Source of the DNA: Azotimanducus sp965199815
GTDB lineage: Bacteria; Pseudomonadota; Gammaproteobacteria; Pseudomonadales; Azotimanducaceae
DNA length: 64,000 bases
Assembly (NCBI GenBank): GCA_965199815.1
Contig: CBDATE010000034.1
Span: 62,001 to 126,000 of the forward strand
Direction of reading: 5' to 3'
Both the position numbers and the translations under genes were made by a program. Each line of letters opens with the position of its first letter. Within the stretch, counting starts at the first letter, position 1. Under the pieces are notes generated by a model that saw only the letters and a program-made list of their open reading frames with translations, had not been told where the DNA came from and ran no database searches. Below are positions 37,531-46,552 of the stretch, one piece after another.

Positions 37531-38681
37531 CACAAGATCAGCAAGACTCCGTGCTGCCTCTGACAGCACCTGTTACTCGCGGGTCAATTCAGGATTTTAT
37601 TGTCGCCGTCGGGGAGATAAAACCCATCCGTGTGGTTAAAGTTGGCGCACAGGTATCAGGCCAACTCAAAGCCCTGCATGTCAGGGTCGGAGATAACGTG
37701 TCGCAGGGTACATTGATCGCCGAAATAGATGCCGCTCTACAGGAAAAGCAGATCGAAGCCAGTCTGGCGCAGCTTCGTGGTCTTGAAACGCAGGTGCCAG
37801 CGAGTCGTGCATTTCTGGAGTTTGCGCAAGCCAGCCTGCAGAGGCAAGTGCGCCTCCTGAAAGAAAACGCCACCGCAGAGGCGCAGCACGATCAGGCTGT
37901 CTCTGCACTCGCAGCAGCCAAGGCGCAGCTTGCACAGCTCGAGTCGAGTATCAAGCAGTCGAAGGTGCAAATTGAAGCACAAAGGACATTGCTTCGTTAC
38001 AGCCGTATTGAAGCACCTATCAGTGGCACCATATCCGAAGTTGATGTGGAGGTTGGTCAAACCTTGAATGCTGCGCGGGAAACCCCGGTCATTCTCAATA
38101 TTTCGGATACTTCCAGTATGCGGGTCCGCTCGCTGGTTTCAGAAGCTGATGTACGTCGCCTTCAGGAGGGTATGCCGGTCTTTTTCTCTGTGCTCGGTAA
38201 TCGAAATCGACGATGGATCGCATCACTCGATCAAATCCTTCTGTCTCCGGTGAATCGCGGTAACGTGATCTACTATCCGGCGCTTTTCGAGGTGGACAAT
38301 CAGGATGGGTTTCTGTTGCCAGAGATGACCGCTGAAGTGTTCTTCTTGTTGCAGGCGGCCGAGAATGTGCTCATGGCTCCCTTGGCGGCGCTTACAATCC
38401 CATCAGAGCCCAGTCCGCCCAGCGCTTCCGCGCTTTATATTCAGATGGCGCAGCCAGAAATTGCCTACGAGCTTTTGGACGAGCCGGGCGAGGGCACCCA
38501 AGCTGTGGCATACGTTGTGAGTAACGATGGGGAAATCTCACCACGCACACTACGCATAGGTGCGCGGGATTTGATCTCTGCAGAAATTCTGTCAGGTCTT
38601 GCCGAGGGTGAAAGAGTCATCATCGGGATGCAAGTTGAAGATTTTGATGCCGTTCCCTTTATATCGGGCCAGCGCTTTTGA
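37431..38681 (+). CDS. macA: MacA-like periplasmic membrane-fusion protein
   Basis: Adaptor of a tripartite ABC efflux pump, 416 residues. One N-terminal membrane anchor (HPVILGVIALFAVAMVWYFY) is followed by split lipoyl/biotinyl halves (VVKVGAQVSGQLKALHVRVG and YSRIEAPISGTISEVDVEVG). A long alpha-helical hairpin rich in Ala, Gln and Glu lies between the halves (about 105-195), then a beta-barrel domain (RSLVSEADVRRLQEGMPVFF). ATG 37431 is taken; a TTG at 37413 would add six residues. No Shine-Dalgarno is seen. Its 5' end is duplicated upstream around an IS remnant. The stop overlaps the macB start by one base. Confidence 0.92.
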   Translation: MTRFAQYLRGLRRHPVILGVIALFAVAMVWYFYPQDQQDSVLPLTAPVTRGSIQDFIVAVGEIKPIRVVKVGAQVSGQLKALHVRVGDNVSQGTLIAEIDAALQEKQIEASLAQLRGLETQVPASRAFLEFAQASLQRQVRLLKENATAEAQHDQAVSALAAAKAQLAQLESSIKQSKVQIEAQRTLLRYSRIEAPISGTISEVDVEVGQTLNAARETPVILNISDTSSMRVRSLVSEADVRRLQEGMPVFFSVLGNRNRRWIASLDQILLSPVNRGNVIYYPALFEVDNQDGFLLPEMTAEVFFLLQAAENVLMAPLAALTIPSEPSPPSASALYIQMAQPEIAYELLDEPGEGTQAVAYVVSNDGEISPRTLRIGARDLISAEILSGLAEGERVIIGMQVEDFDAVPFISGQRF

Positions 38682-40690
38682 TGACAGACCACCCGCGTAT
38701 CGGGACTGAAGTACATTCAGCTCCGGAACCACTTATTACGCTTCAAGGGATTAGCCACAGCTATTCAAAGGGTGGGCTTGAAGTGCAGGCATTACGCGAT
38801 GTGTCTCTGGACATATTCCCCGGTGAGTTCGTGGCAATTACGGGACGGTCAGGTTCTGGCAAGAGCACTCTGTTGAATATCATCGGTTGCTTGAGCCAAC
38901 CAACACATGGCGATTACACATTCGACGGTGAACGAATTTCCACACTCGACACCGATAGCCTGGCCAGACTTCGTCGCACTGGGTTCGGGTTCGTTTTTCA
39001 GAGCTATTCGCTGCTGGAATCTGTCAGCGCTCACGAAAATGTTCAGATTCCAGCCATTTACGACGGCGTATCTCGTGGTGAGCGTTCCAGACGCTCCAGA
39101 GATATCTTGTCCAGGCTGTCACTTGATGAACGGCTGGCACATCTACCGGCAGAGCTTTCAGGAGGCGAGCAACAGCGCGTAGCCTTGGCGCGGGCGTTGG
39201 TGAATAACGCTTCCGTGATTCTTGCTGATGAGCCGACCGGGGCGCTAGATTCCAGGACGAGCGATGAAATCATGTCGCTGCTCGAGACGCTGTCAAATCA
39301 AGGACATACCATCATCGTAGTCACTCATAACGAGCAGGTTGCCAAGTGCGCCAACCGACGCATCGAGTTGTTTGACGGTCGAGTTCTCTCTGATACGCAA
39401 TACCGCAAGCCTTCACCCTCGGCAAGTCCTTTGATGAACTCGCGAGCATCTGTCTCTCGCATTGCCAGTACGCTTTCAGTAGCGGCTTTCTGGCAATCCG
39501 TGAAGAGTGCGTGGCGCTCACTGAACGCGCACAAATTTCGCACCGCGCTGACTTTGCTGGGTATCATCATCGGCATATTGTCGGTCATTGTCATGGTTGC
39601 TCTCGGCGAGGGTGTCAAGCATGCCGTGGTCAAAAGCCTTGGGAGCCTCGCCGCCAATGTCATTGAGGTGACACCGGGGCACAATTTTGGCTTGGGGAAC
39701 GAGGCCCTTGGCGAGCCGCCGCAACTTTTCCTTGCCGATGGACTGGCAATCAATGAAAAGGTGCCTGAAGTGGTCGGAGTCTTGCCTCAAAAATCCATGT
39801 GGCGGCCGTTGCGTCGAGCCCGCTTCCAACACAGTGCTCAGGTGGTCGGCACTTCGCCGGATGCCTTGCGACTGAAAGATCTTCCTCTGGTGGAAGGCAC
39901 CTTCTTCAATCAACGACACTTTGATGAACTCGCGCCAGTGGCTGTGATGGGAGCAGGTGTCAAGGCCGAGCTATTCCCTGATTTGGCATCTCCGGTGGGT
40001 GCCTATGTGATTGTTCAGGATACGCCCCTCCGGATTCTGGGGGTTCTTGCCTCCAATACAGGAGACTCCGGCATTTTCGGGTTCAGTCTTGATGATGAAT
40101 CTCTGTATGTGCCACTCTCGACTGGGCGGGTTCGCCTGTTTGGTGACGCTCGGGTCGATACCTTGTTTGTCAACGCCAGCAGCCTTGAAGCTGTGCCTTC
40201 AGTGAAGCGTGGAATCATGAATGTTCTCGAAGCTCGACACGGCAGGCAAGACTTTGACGTGCAAGATGCGGGCACTCTCATGGATGTGCAACTTGATGTC
40301 ATCTCGAACATGACACTGATTGTCGGTGGTATCGCCGCGATATCCTTGCTGGTCGCAGGCATCGGTGTAATGAATATCATGCTGGTGTCCGTGACACAGC
40401 GTACGCGTGAAATCGGCATACGAATGGCGTGTGGTGCTACCCGCGGACATGTGCTGCAACAGTTCTTGCTTGAAGCGGTGATGGTGTGCGTGGCAGGAGG
40501 TCTTGTTGCGATCTGTCTGGCATTTTTCACCGTGGATATCTTGACCGCTTTGGGTTTTCCAGTCCGATTGACCTTGAAGTCAATCGGGTGGGCGCTTGCC
40601 GTGGCGACAGCGGCTGGTCTGATATTTGGATTTGCACCCGCCTGGCGCGCGAGTCGACTTGAACCGGCCACTGCCTTGGTCACGATATGA
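38681..40690 (+). CDS. macB: MacB-like ABC transporter, fused ATPase and permease
   Basis: Inner-membrane engine of the efflux pump, 669 residues. The N-terminal ATPase has Walker A GRSGSGKST, signature LSGGEQQRVALARALV, Walker B VILADEPTGALD and the switch His in VVTHNEQ. Four membrane segments follow: one at about 290-310 (TLLGIIIGILSVIVMVAL), a large periplasmic MacB-PCD domain, then three near the C-terminus (LIVGGIAAISLLVAGIGVMN onward). Family members export macrolides, lipoproteins or toxins. The operon contains its own adaptor and outer-membrane factor. Confidence 0.95.
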   Translation: MTDHPRIGTEVHSAPEPLITLQGISHSYSKGGLEVQALRDVSLDIFPGEFVAITGRSGSGKSTLLNIIGCLSQPTHGDYTFDGERISTLDTDSLARLRRTGFGFVFQSYSLLESVSAHENVQIPAIYDGVSRGERSRRSRDILSRLSLDERLAHLPAELSGGEQQRVALARALVNNASVILADEPTGALDSRTSDEIMSLLETLSNQGHTIIVVTHNEQVAKCANRRIELFDGRVLSDTQYRKPSPSASPLMNSRASVSRIASTLSVAAFWQSVKSAWRSLNAHKFRTALTLLGIIIGILSVIVMVALGEGVKHAVVKSLGSLAANVIEVTPGHNFGLGNEALGEPPQLFLADGLAINEKVPEVVGVLPQKSMWRPLRRARFQHSAQVVGTSPDALRLKDLPLVEGTFFNQRHFDELAPVAVMGAGVKAELFPDLASPVGAYVIVQDTPLRILGVLASNTGDSGIFGFSLDDESLYVPLSTGRVRLFGDARVDTLFVNASSLEAVPSVKRGIMNVLEARHGRQDFDVQDAGTLMDVQLDVISNMTLIVGGIAAISLLVAGIGVMNIMLVSVTQRTREIGIRMACGATRGHVLQQFLLEAVMVCVAGGLVAICLAFFTVDILTALGFPVRLTLKSIGWALAVATAAGLIFGFAPAWRASRLEPATALVTI

Positions 40691-40809
40691 TCTGCATGCA
40701 CTGCATGCAGAGAGTTTGGCGAACTGATGCCATGTGGGTATATACGGACAAGGATTTCGGTCATGTGCCGTTGGCTCGCGCGAAATCAAGGCAGGCGACT
40801 GGCAACCTG

Positions 40810-42225
40810 ATGAAGCTGGCACTGAAATATTGTGCAGTGTCGGTCGGACTTGTGAGCCTGTGCCTGTTGTCAGGCTGTGCGGTAATTCCGACTCCGGAGT
40901 TCGAGCGAGATGTGCCGGACACATGGCAGCATGAGAATGCCCGGAATGTTGATGCCGAATGGCCAGCGCAGGACTGGTGGAATAGCTTCGCGAGCCAAGA
41001 GTTATCGGACATTATCAGGCATGTTGAAACGCGAAACCTTGACCTGCAAAACAGCGTACGCACTCTGCAGAACGCACAACTCTTGCTTGAAGATGCCGGA
41101 TTCGATTTGTTCCCGTCGCCTATTCTGAATCTTGGTGGCTCTTTGGGATACATCGGCTCCGAACCACCTGATGGCGGCTACGCAAGCAGCAGCTCGGAGT
41201 CTCTCGATATGTCGTTGACTGTTTCCTACACCGACATTTTGAGCAGGCCGGTGCGCTACGAAGCGTCCCTGGCCAGCTATCAATCAAGTCTGGCTCAAGC
41301 TGCTGATTTACGTCTCAATATCCATGGCACTGCCGCATCAACCTACTTTCGTATCCTGTTCTTGCGTGACCGCATCGAGGCCGCAACGCTCAATCTGCAA
41401 AACGCACAGGAAATCGCGCGCATTGTCGAAGCTCGAGTCGATGCCGGTGTAGTGCCTGCTATTGATGCGCTGCAACAACAGATCGCAGTGCAACAGCAAG
41501 TAAGCACTATCGCTGCTCTGAAACAAGAGGAATTCGCTGCGCTGTCAGCGCTCGCCGTGTTGATGGTTAAACCAGTGAATGCTTTCGAGGTTGGTGCGAA
41601 AACGTTGCAGCATCTCGCCACTCCTCAGGTTGTTCCGGGAATTCCATCAGAACTGTTGCACAGGCGGCCTGATCTGGTGCGCGCCGAAGCTGCGCTTCGC
41701 ATTGCTCGCGCAGACCTCGAGGCTGCGCGCAGAGCCTTGCTTCCAAGCATTTCGCTGACCGCTGCGGTGAATCGAAGTAGCGAATCCCTCGTCGAACTCG
41801 TCAGCGGTGGAGGTCTTGGTATTTCGATAACGTCCGGCTTGGTGCAGCGCATCTTCGACACTGGCCATCGCAATCGCCGACTCAGGCATCAACAACTCAC
41901 ATATGAATCGCTCATAGCTGACTATCGCCAGGCAATCATCCGCGCTTTCAGTGATGTAGAAGTCGCGCTCGGAAACATCAGCTTGTTGGAATCACTTGGC
42001 GAGACAGCCCTTGAAGACCTTGCCCGGGCCACCGAATCCCTGCGTATCGCGGAGGTCCGTTACCGAGAAGGTGTCGATGATTATCAGAGTGTTCTATACG
42101 CTCAAAATCTGCTGTACAGCACACGTGACTCGGTGCTTGGCAACAAGCTTGCACACCTCAATGCCATTATTCGGGTGTATCAATCAATTGGTGGCGGTTG
42201 GCGTTCAGACTACCCGGCAAACTGA
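40810..42225 (+). CDS. Outer-membrane efflux lipoprotein (TolC/NodT-type)
   Basis: Outer-membrane channel of the pump, 471 residues from ATG 40810. MKLALKYCAVSVGLVSLCLL is a lipoprotein signal ending in the lipobox LLSGC. Two OEP repeats follow, with helical motifs such as ARIVEARVDAGVVPAIDALQ and AEVRYREGVDDYQSVLYAQN. LHRRPDLVRAEAALRIARAD is the hallmark of NodT/OprM members. The longer frame from 40687 would bury the signal peptide and is rejected. The gene lies 119 bp after macB and probably belongs to the same operon. Confidence 0.92.
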   Translation: MKLALKYCAVSVGLVSLCLLSGCAVIPTPEFERDVPDTWQHENARNVDAEWPAQDWWNSFASQELSDIIRHVETRNLDLQNSVRTLQNAQLLLEDAGFDLFPSPILNLGGSLGYIGSEPPDGGYASSSSESLDMSLTVSYTDILSRPVRYEASLASYQSSLAQAADLRLNIHGTAASTYFRILFLRDRIEAATLNLQNAQEIARIVEARVDAGVVPAIDALQQQIAVQQQVSTIAALKQEEFAALSALAVLMVKPVNAFEVGAKTLQHLATPQVVPGIPSELLHRRPDLVRAEAALRIARADLEAARRALLPSISLTAAVNRSSESLVELVSGGGLGISITSGLVQRIFDTGHRNRRLRHQQLTYESLIADYRQAIIRAFSDVEVALGNISLLESLGETALEDLARATESLRIAEVRYREGVDDYQSVLYAQNLLYSTRDSVLGNKLAHLNAIIRVYQSIGGGWRSDYPAN

Positions 42226-42267
42226 AGCTGCATGGCAGTGGCAGCTATTGGCAGAACCCTGTGGAGG

Positions 42268-42549
42268 TTATGTCGTATCTCCCGAGATGCTATGCGTATC
42301 ATCATCGTGTTTGTGGTATTTGCTGACCAGATACGGCTCTGATATGTGGTCATGAAGCAGTATGGCAACCATGGGCATAACAGCAGTGCTCAGGAGTAGG
42401 AGAATGAGGACTACCCACCAAGGAGTGCCTGTCTCGAGAAGAGAGAAAAAGTAACTAAAGCAGAAAATTTCAGCGCATATACCGGTCGCGAAACTGATAC
42501 CCATGGAGACTCTAAGCATCCATTGTAATTTCACCGGATAGTCCGTCAC
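42268..42549 (-). CDS. Small membrane protein of unknown function
   Basis: A 93-residue product starting at GTG 42549. This start is favoured by AAGGA seven bases upstream, overlapping the end of the preceding gene's stop region. Two membrane segments (about residues 16-37, GISFATGICAEIFCFSYFF, and about 44-64, PWWVVLILLLLSTAVMPMVA) are followed by a polar tail rich in His and Asp (KYHKHDDDTHS). No family was recognised. It begins 11 bases after the stop of the 200-residue exported protein, so the two are probably co-expressed. The region is visibly richer in A/T than flanking genes, suggesting acquisition. Confidence 0.6.
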   Translation of the reverse strand: MTDYPVKLQWMLRVSMGISFATGICAEIFCFSYFFSLLETGTPWWVVLILLLLSTAVMPMVAILLHDHISEPYLVSKYHKHDDDTHSISGDTT

Positions 42550-42559
42550 GATTATTTCC

Positions 42560-43162
42560 TTAGTTGAGAACAAAATCGCAAAGCTGTTCTGGCACATCAT
42601 AATACTCTGACGCGCCAACAACACCGACAACTACTCCACCTCTGACCACTGGCTTCTCAATGAACAACTTTAATTTATGAGTTTTTTTCGCCTTGTTATA
42701 GGCTTGTACCGAAACCTGCACGATCTTCGCCCCCGAAGCCATCAGACGTGCTCCAAGCCCCGGTATTGTGAATGACCCTGCCAACACAGCAACTCGTATG
42801 GCTGTGGTACACACATTAATCTTCTCCTGCTCATCAACTAATTCCCTGAGACGAGCGTTCTCACTTTCGAGACGATTGATTTCATCTATCAACCCCCTCG
42901 TAATCGCTGCAGCACGCATTGCTCTCGAGAACTCACTAATTGCCTCCATATCGGACCCGCTGATTCTCCTGGCATAGACTTCAGTACAAGGTACTTTGGA
43001 ACCTTCGCAAGTATCAGCACTCGCTCGGTTTCCGAAAGGCACACTCAGTGAAGCCAGTAATAACAAGATGCAGAGAGTTCGCGTGGCACCAAAGTCAGCA
43101 AGTTTGGGTGCTCTTGTGGGTTGCTCTACCTGAGAGAAGGAACTGATAATTCTTGTGACCAT
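42560..43162 (-). CDS. Putative exported coiled-coil protein of unknown function
   Basis: 200 residues from ATG 43162, with GAAGGA seven bases upstream. After a polar lead of about 25 residues comes a hydrophobic signal or anchor (RTLCILLLLASLSVPFGNRA, possible cleavage ASA-DT). Next are a Cys pair (DTCEGSKVPC), a helical coiled coil (about 88-113, DEINRLESENARLRELVDEQ), a hydrophobic stretch (RVAVLAGSFTIPGLGARLMA), and a Gly/Val-rich end (VVRGGVVVGVVGASEYYDVP) that closes with QLCDFVLN. No known domain was recognised. A larger frame extends upstream into the IS element and is rejected. The IS481-like element sits directly upstream of its promoter region. Confidence 0.6.
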   Translation of the reverse strand: MVTRIISSFSQVEQPTRAPKLADFGATRTLCILLLLASLSVPFGNRASADTCEGSKVPCTEVYARRISGSDMEAISEFSRAMRAAAITRGLIDEINRLESENARLRELVDEQEKINVCTTAIRVAVLAGSFTIPGLGARLMASGAKIVQVSVQAYNKAKKTHKLKLFIEKPVVRGGVVVGVVGASEYYDVPEQLCDFVLN

Positions 43163-43214
43163 TGGATATCCTTCACGTATCAGATTCGGGGAAAGTACTA
43201 TAGTTTCAAGTCTG

Positions 43215-44258
43215 TGTGCTCGTTCACTAGATCTGAGACTGAGAGGCGAGCGAGGGAAAGGAGGAAAGATACTCGACGGGGGTTTTCCAGTCGAGGGCCA
43301 TATGAGGTCGGATGTTGTTGTAGAAGTATTGGTACTTGGCGAGCGCAGGGGCGACTTCGGCGACGGTGAGTTCGCCGCCGAATCCGCCCCAGAATTCGAT
43401 ACGAGAAGTGTCGTTGGCGCGTTCGACACAGCCGTTGAGTTCAGGGCACCGTGGCGGGAGGACGAAGAGCGGGAGTTTGTTGTGTTGGCAGGCTCGTTCG
43501 AACTCGGCCATGAACTCGGAGCCGCCATCGACCTGAAGGGATTTGATCCACGAGTAGTCATTGAGCAGGGCGTTGAGGAAGCGGCAAGCGTTGTAAGCGG
43601 TGGCGCACGTGAAGACGCGGCAGAACATGATCTTGGTACTTGGGCAGACGGCGCGGAACTCCTTGAGTGTTTTGCCGTCGCGGGAGATGGACATGTGGTC
43701 GACCTGGACGAGTTGGCCGGGTGTGGATGAGCGCATACCGGAGGGGAGGCGTTTGGCGTGGCCGTGGGCGAAGTTGCGTCGCTTCTTGGGTTTGGTACGA
43801 CCGCGGAGGAAGGCGCAGGGGCGTATATGACCGAGTGCAATGCCTTTCTCCAAGATGCGCCCGATAGTGGACTCGCTCAGGAGGGTGCCTTGACGGGCGA
43901 GCATGATGTGCAGCCTGGCCTTTCCCATAGACTTTTCTTACATAAGGGGGAACTTGCGACACATGTTCCAGACTGCCCAGGCGGTATCGCGTGTCCATTC
44001 GTGTCCCCGGGACGAGCGCGGCTTCCTGCTCTTTGCGGCGAGCGCGCGGACTCCGCCATCCTGGTAGCGTTTCTTCCAGCGGTAGAGAGTTGCCCTTGAC
44101 CAGCCGATAGCATCAAGTGCGGTGGCCTCGGAGCAGCCTTCGGAGCGCAATCGGAGGTACATCTTGATTTTCCGGAGTCGGTCGAACGCATCCGGGGGCG
44201 TGACTTCGTCAACCTGGATGGCGCGGTAGGAGATGTGTCTCTTGGAGTAAAATTGCAT
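43215..44258 (-). mobile_element. IS481-like insertion sequence
   Basis: One end is placed at 43215 because the sequence TGTGCTCGTTCACTAGATC is shared, inverted, with the terminus of the remnant at 37351. The other end lies at or beyond 44258; a matching inverted repeat was not found by eye, so that boundary is approximate. It carries one interrupted transposase gene. It is inserted between the orphan membrane-protein operon and a structured intergenic region. Confidence 0.75.
43227..44258 (-). pseudogene. IS481-family transposase with in-frame stop
   Basis: The frame from ATG 44258 encodes a helix-turn-helix domain (EGCSEATALDAIGWSRATLY, RWKKRYQDGGVRAL) and stops at TAA (43938-43940). It resumes in the same frame as MGKARLHIMLARQGTLLSES. 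The DDE integrase core follows: VQVDHMSISRDGK, LQVDGGSEFMAEFE and PELNGCVERANDTSRIEFW supply the D, D and E. Together they would give about 343 residues, the usual IS481 size. The stop lies in KFPLM-stop-EKSM-GKARLH, where a short insertion may have duplicated the ATG. Probably inactive unless the stop is read through. Confidence 0.8.
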
Positions 44259-44533
44259 CGTTCGGTACCCTTTCGGTTGTAAAAAAGAAGTCAGGGTATC
44301 CGAACCGCCGCCCGGATGCTGCGTGTGCGTGGCATCCGGGGGTACCGGCGCAGATGAATCGCGGATGATCGCCCCTTATTGGACAGGATCGTTCAAGGTG
44401 TCCTCCCGGTTCGAGATGAGGTGTGGTGTGGGTCAGGGCTCGAGAATCAGGTGACGCAGAGTGATGGACTTGGGCCGGGTACTCTTGCCGAGGGGCTGTG
44501 TGAAGTCAGGAAGGAGTTCCTGTTGCCGGGAAC

Positions 44534-44616
44534 GCTGCGGGGGGCGGCGAGTCAACCCGCTGCGCGGGTTCTCCGCTCCGCTTCGATCCTGCGGATGACA
44601 CGCCGCCCCCCGCAGC
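44534..44616. repeat. Long inverted repeat with 16-bp perfect arms
   Basis: Arms GCTGCGGGGGGCGGCG (44534-44549) and CGCCGCCCCCCGCAGC (44601-44616) are perfectly complementary. A second small stem, AACCCGC-tgc-GCGGGTT, lies inside the 51-bp loop. Immediately after, TGGCCGGAAG (44631-44640) and CTTCCGGCCA (44645-44654) form a 10-bp stem with loop CGAA. The purpose is unknown. Confidence 0.8.
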
Positions 44617-44917
44617 GCAGAGGCTGGTCATGGCCGGAAGCGAACTTCCGGCCATGAATGACCGGCGTACAACTGCCAGTTCCCAGGGCACTCCCTGAAA
44701 GAAATCAATCAACCCTTACCCAGGCTCCGGTAGTCTCACATCTGTTTGGACTAGTACAGTCTGCGTCAACCAGCATATTCCAATTAGAAAATAAGCCTGA
44801 ACTCGTTGGCTGATCTGGTGGCCAGGGCATGTTATTGGGGGGTTGGTTTGGTCTCTGAATTGGGTTCTTTGGGCGATGCGGACTGAAGTTGGCGAAGGAT
44901 GGTGTTTCTGGGTCGGT

Positions 44918-44951
44918 GTTCCGCCGCCTGCCTGCAGGCAGGCGGCGGAAC
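44918..44951. repeat. Perfect 34-bp palindrome
   Basis: The left half GTTCCGCCGCCTGCCTG (44918-44934) is exactly reverse-complementary to 44935-44951, with no spacer. It lies 31 bp past the end of the second transposase and contains a central CTGCAG. It may be a terminator of the IS gene or a hairpin-type repeat. No T-run follows. Confidence 0.85.
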
Positions 44952-44982
44952 ATCGACTTCGGACAGGGTACAGAGCGGTCAT

Positions 44983-46195
44983 TCAGGCCACTTGAGTTTG
45001 TGCGTTGGCGATGACCCGGAACAGGCGGGCGCGTTCGGCATTGAGGGCCCTGGCCGCTTGCAGGTCGCTCTGGTCGTGGGCCAGTGCATTGAGTTCTGCG
45101 AAGGTGATGCCGTGCTTGAGACAGGCTTCGGCATCGGGCAGGGAGCGCAGCTTGGCGTACGGGGTTCTGACATCGGCGGGCCGGTACACCCGCCGGATGC
45201 GACCGTTGGCGGCTTTCCTTTCGGTGGCGAACAGGCAGGGTCGATGGTAGTTGAGATACGGTGACAGACACTTCTGGGTGAAGGTGTCGACCAGCGTGGC
45301 GCAGTGGCGTGGGATGTGGTCGTGACCCAGAAAGCGTCGTATGACGTTGGCGTTCTTCCCCTCGACGAGCGCGTTGTCGGTGGAGCGCCGCAACCGTGTG
45401 ATTGATGTACTCGGAGCCGTTGTCGGCGTGAAAGCCGGTGACGACAAAGGGAAAAAGCCCCAATAGACCCTCCAGAACCGGTACCAGAAAGCGTTCGGAG
45501 ATCGCCTCGACAGCCCCGATGAACTCGTATTGCGTCACTTGATCGACGAGGTTGATCAAATACACGCCCTTGGCACCGTTGCGGTCGCCCTGGTGAACGG
45601 TGTCGACGCGCAGGAAGCCGGGCCGACCCGTTGGCTGCGGTGCCCTGCGTTCGCCCACCGCCACCTTCGCCGCCTTGGTCCCATTGAAGACCGTGCGGTG
45701 CGTACGGTAGGTCCGGGAGCGCCGCAGGTTGTACAAGTGACTCGCCGAGAGTTGCGCCAACCGCTCGAAGCGCCGGTCGCCGAATACCCGGTGCTCGCGT
45801 TGGAGAACGACCCGCGTCGCCAGCCCAGACATCTGGCCGAGGTCGGCATCCACACGAGCGAGCAGGCGAATGTCGGTCGGCGTGTACACGCGGTTGAAGG
45901 GCCGACCCTGGTTCCCGTCGCGGCGGTCGACCACCTTGGCCTTCTCGCGGTGCTGGCGGATGAGTCGCGTGAGCTGGGCGCGCGAGTACCCTGTGGTCTT
46001 GGCCAGGTAGCGCTTCACCAGCGTCTTTGACGGCTTGTCCAAGCCCCAATAGGCAAGACGTACCAGCGTCTTCGACACGAAGGCATAAGCGCCCGCGCGG
46101 TCCAAGGGTTGAAAGGTCACAGGCTCGCTCGCCTCGACAAACACGGCGACCTGCTCGATAGTGCGAATGTGCTCGCTTTGAAGTGTCACGATCAT
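44983..46195 (-). pseudogene. Integrase-core (rve) transposase with internal deletion/frameshift
   Basis: From ATG 46195 the frame gives MIVTLQSEHIRTIEQVAVFV, an HTH region (TGYSRAQLTRLIRQHRE) and the first core strands RVDTVHQGDRNGAKGVYLIN and GFHADNGSEYINHTVA. It then shifts. The downstream part (DNALVEGKNANVIRRFLGHD, SPYLNYHRPCLFATERK) is in another frame ending at 44983. About 15 residues expected between the two parts are missing, so an internal deletion that also shifted the frame is likely. The DDE residues survive but are split. Upstream it interrupts an NnrU-like gene. Confidence 0.8.
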
Positions 46196-46307
46196 CTCCT
46201 GATGATCCCCGACACATCCAGTTCAGGCTCACTTTGCATTGGACAAGGCTCCCGGTGTGCGCGTTCACCAGGGCGATTCCGAAGTTACGAGTAGGTGATT
46301 GAAACGA

Positions 46308-46505
46308 GGTGTTTTTGGCGAGCGCTGGGAGTCTTTTCGGGATGCCACTTCCATTACACCCTTCGCAGCCATCATCAGTGGACGGCAATCCCTGAAAACT
46401 GCAGAAATCGGGTGGCTGACTCCGATTCTTGCCTTGATCGCCTATGTCGGCCTCTGGTGGGGCCACACATGGGTATCAGGTGTCCCCGTAGGCATAATCC
46501 CGTAG
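46308..46505 (+). pseudogene. C-terminal remnant resembling an NnrU-type membrane protein
   Basis: The frame reads RDATSITPFAAIISGRQSLK, AEIGWLTPILALIAYVGLWW and GHTWVSG. Its pattern (ATS.xPFAAI.xGR, then a membrane helix ending GH.W..G) resembles the C-terminus of NnrU-family proteins. An in-frame stop lies just upstream (46296-46298), and no start codon or N-terminal part is present. It is best read as a gene truncated by the adjacent IS. The family assignment is from memory of the motif and needs checking. Confidence 0.45.
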
Positions 46506-46552
46506 GCATATAGGCTCACCACTTCAATCAAACGCCAAGTCCGTACGGCGGA

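Larger units (their letters stand above)
44259..44982. other. Structured gene-free spacer between two IS elements
   Basis: No gene is supported in these 724 bp. The spacer contains two strong hairpins (44534-44616 and 44631-44654) and a perfect 34-bp palindrome (44918-44951), listed separately. A reading frame on the minus strand covering 44705-44982 is only the out-of-frame tail of the second transposase. Confidence 0.6.

Noticed and set aside
42560..43840. A 426-codon gene spanning the IS element and the exported protein
   Set aside because: The first 220 codons are an out-of-frame reading of the transposase (Ser/Pro/Thr-rich); only the part from 43162 has a ribosome site and plausible protein features.
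43938..43940. In-frame TAA of the IS481-like transposase as a recoded amino acid
   Set aside because: No known bacterial recoding uses TAA in this way, and the position is not catalytic; a null mutation is simpler.
44705..44982. C-terminal extension of the second transposase in its first frame
   Set aside because: Arg/Pro/Ser-rich out-of-frame sequence after the frameshift; the real C-terminus ends at 44983 in another frame.
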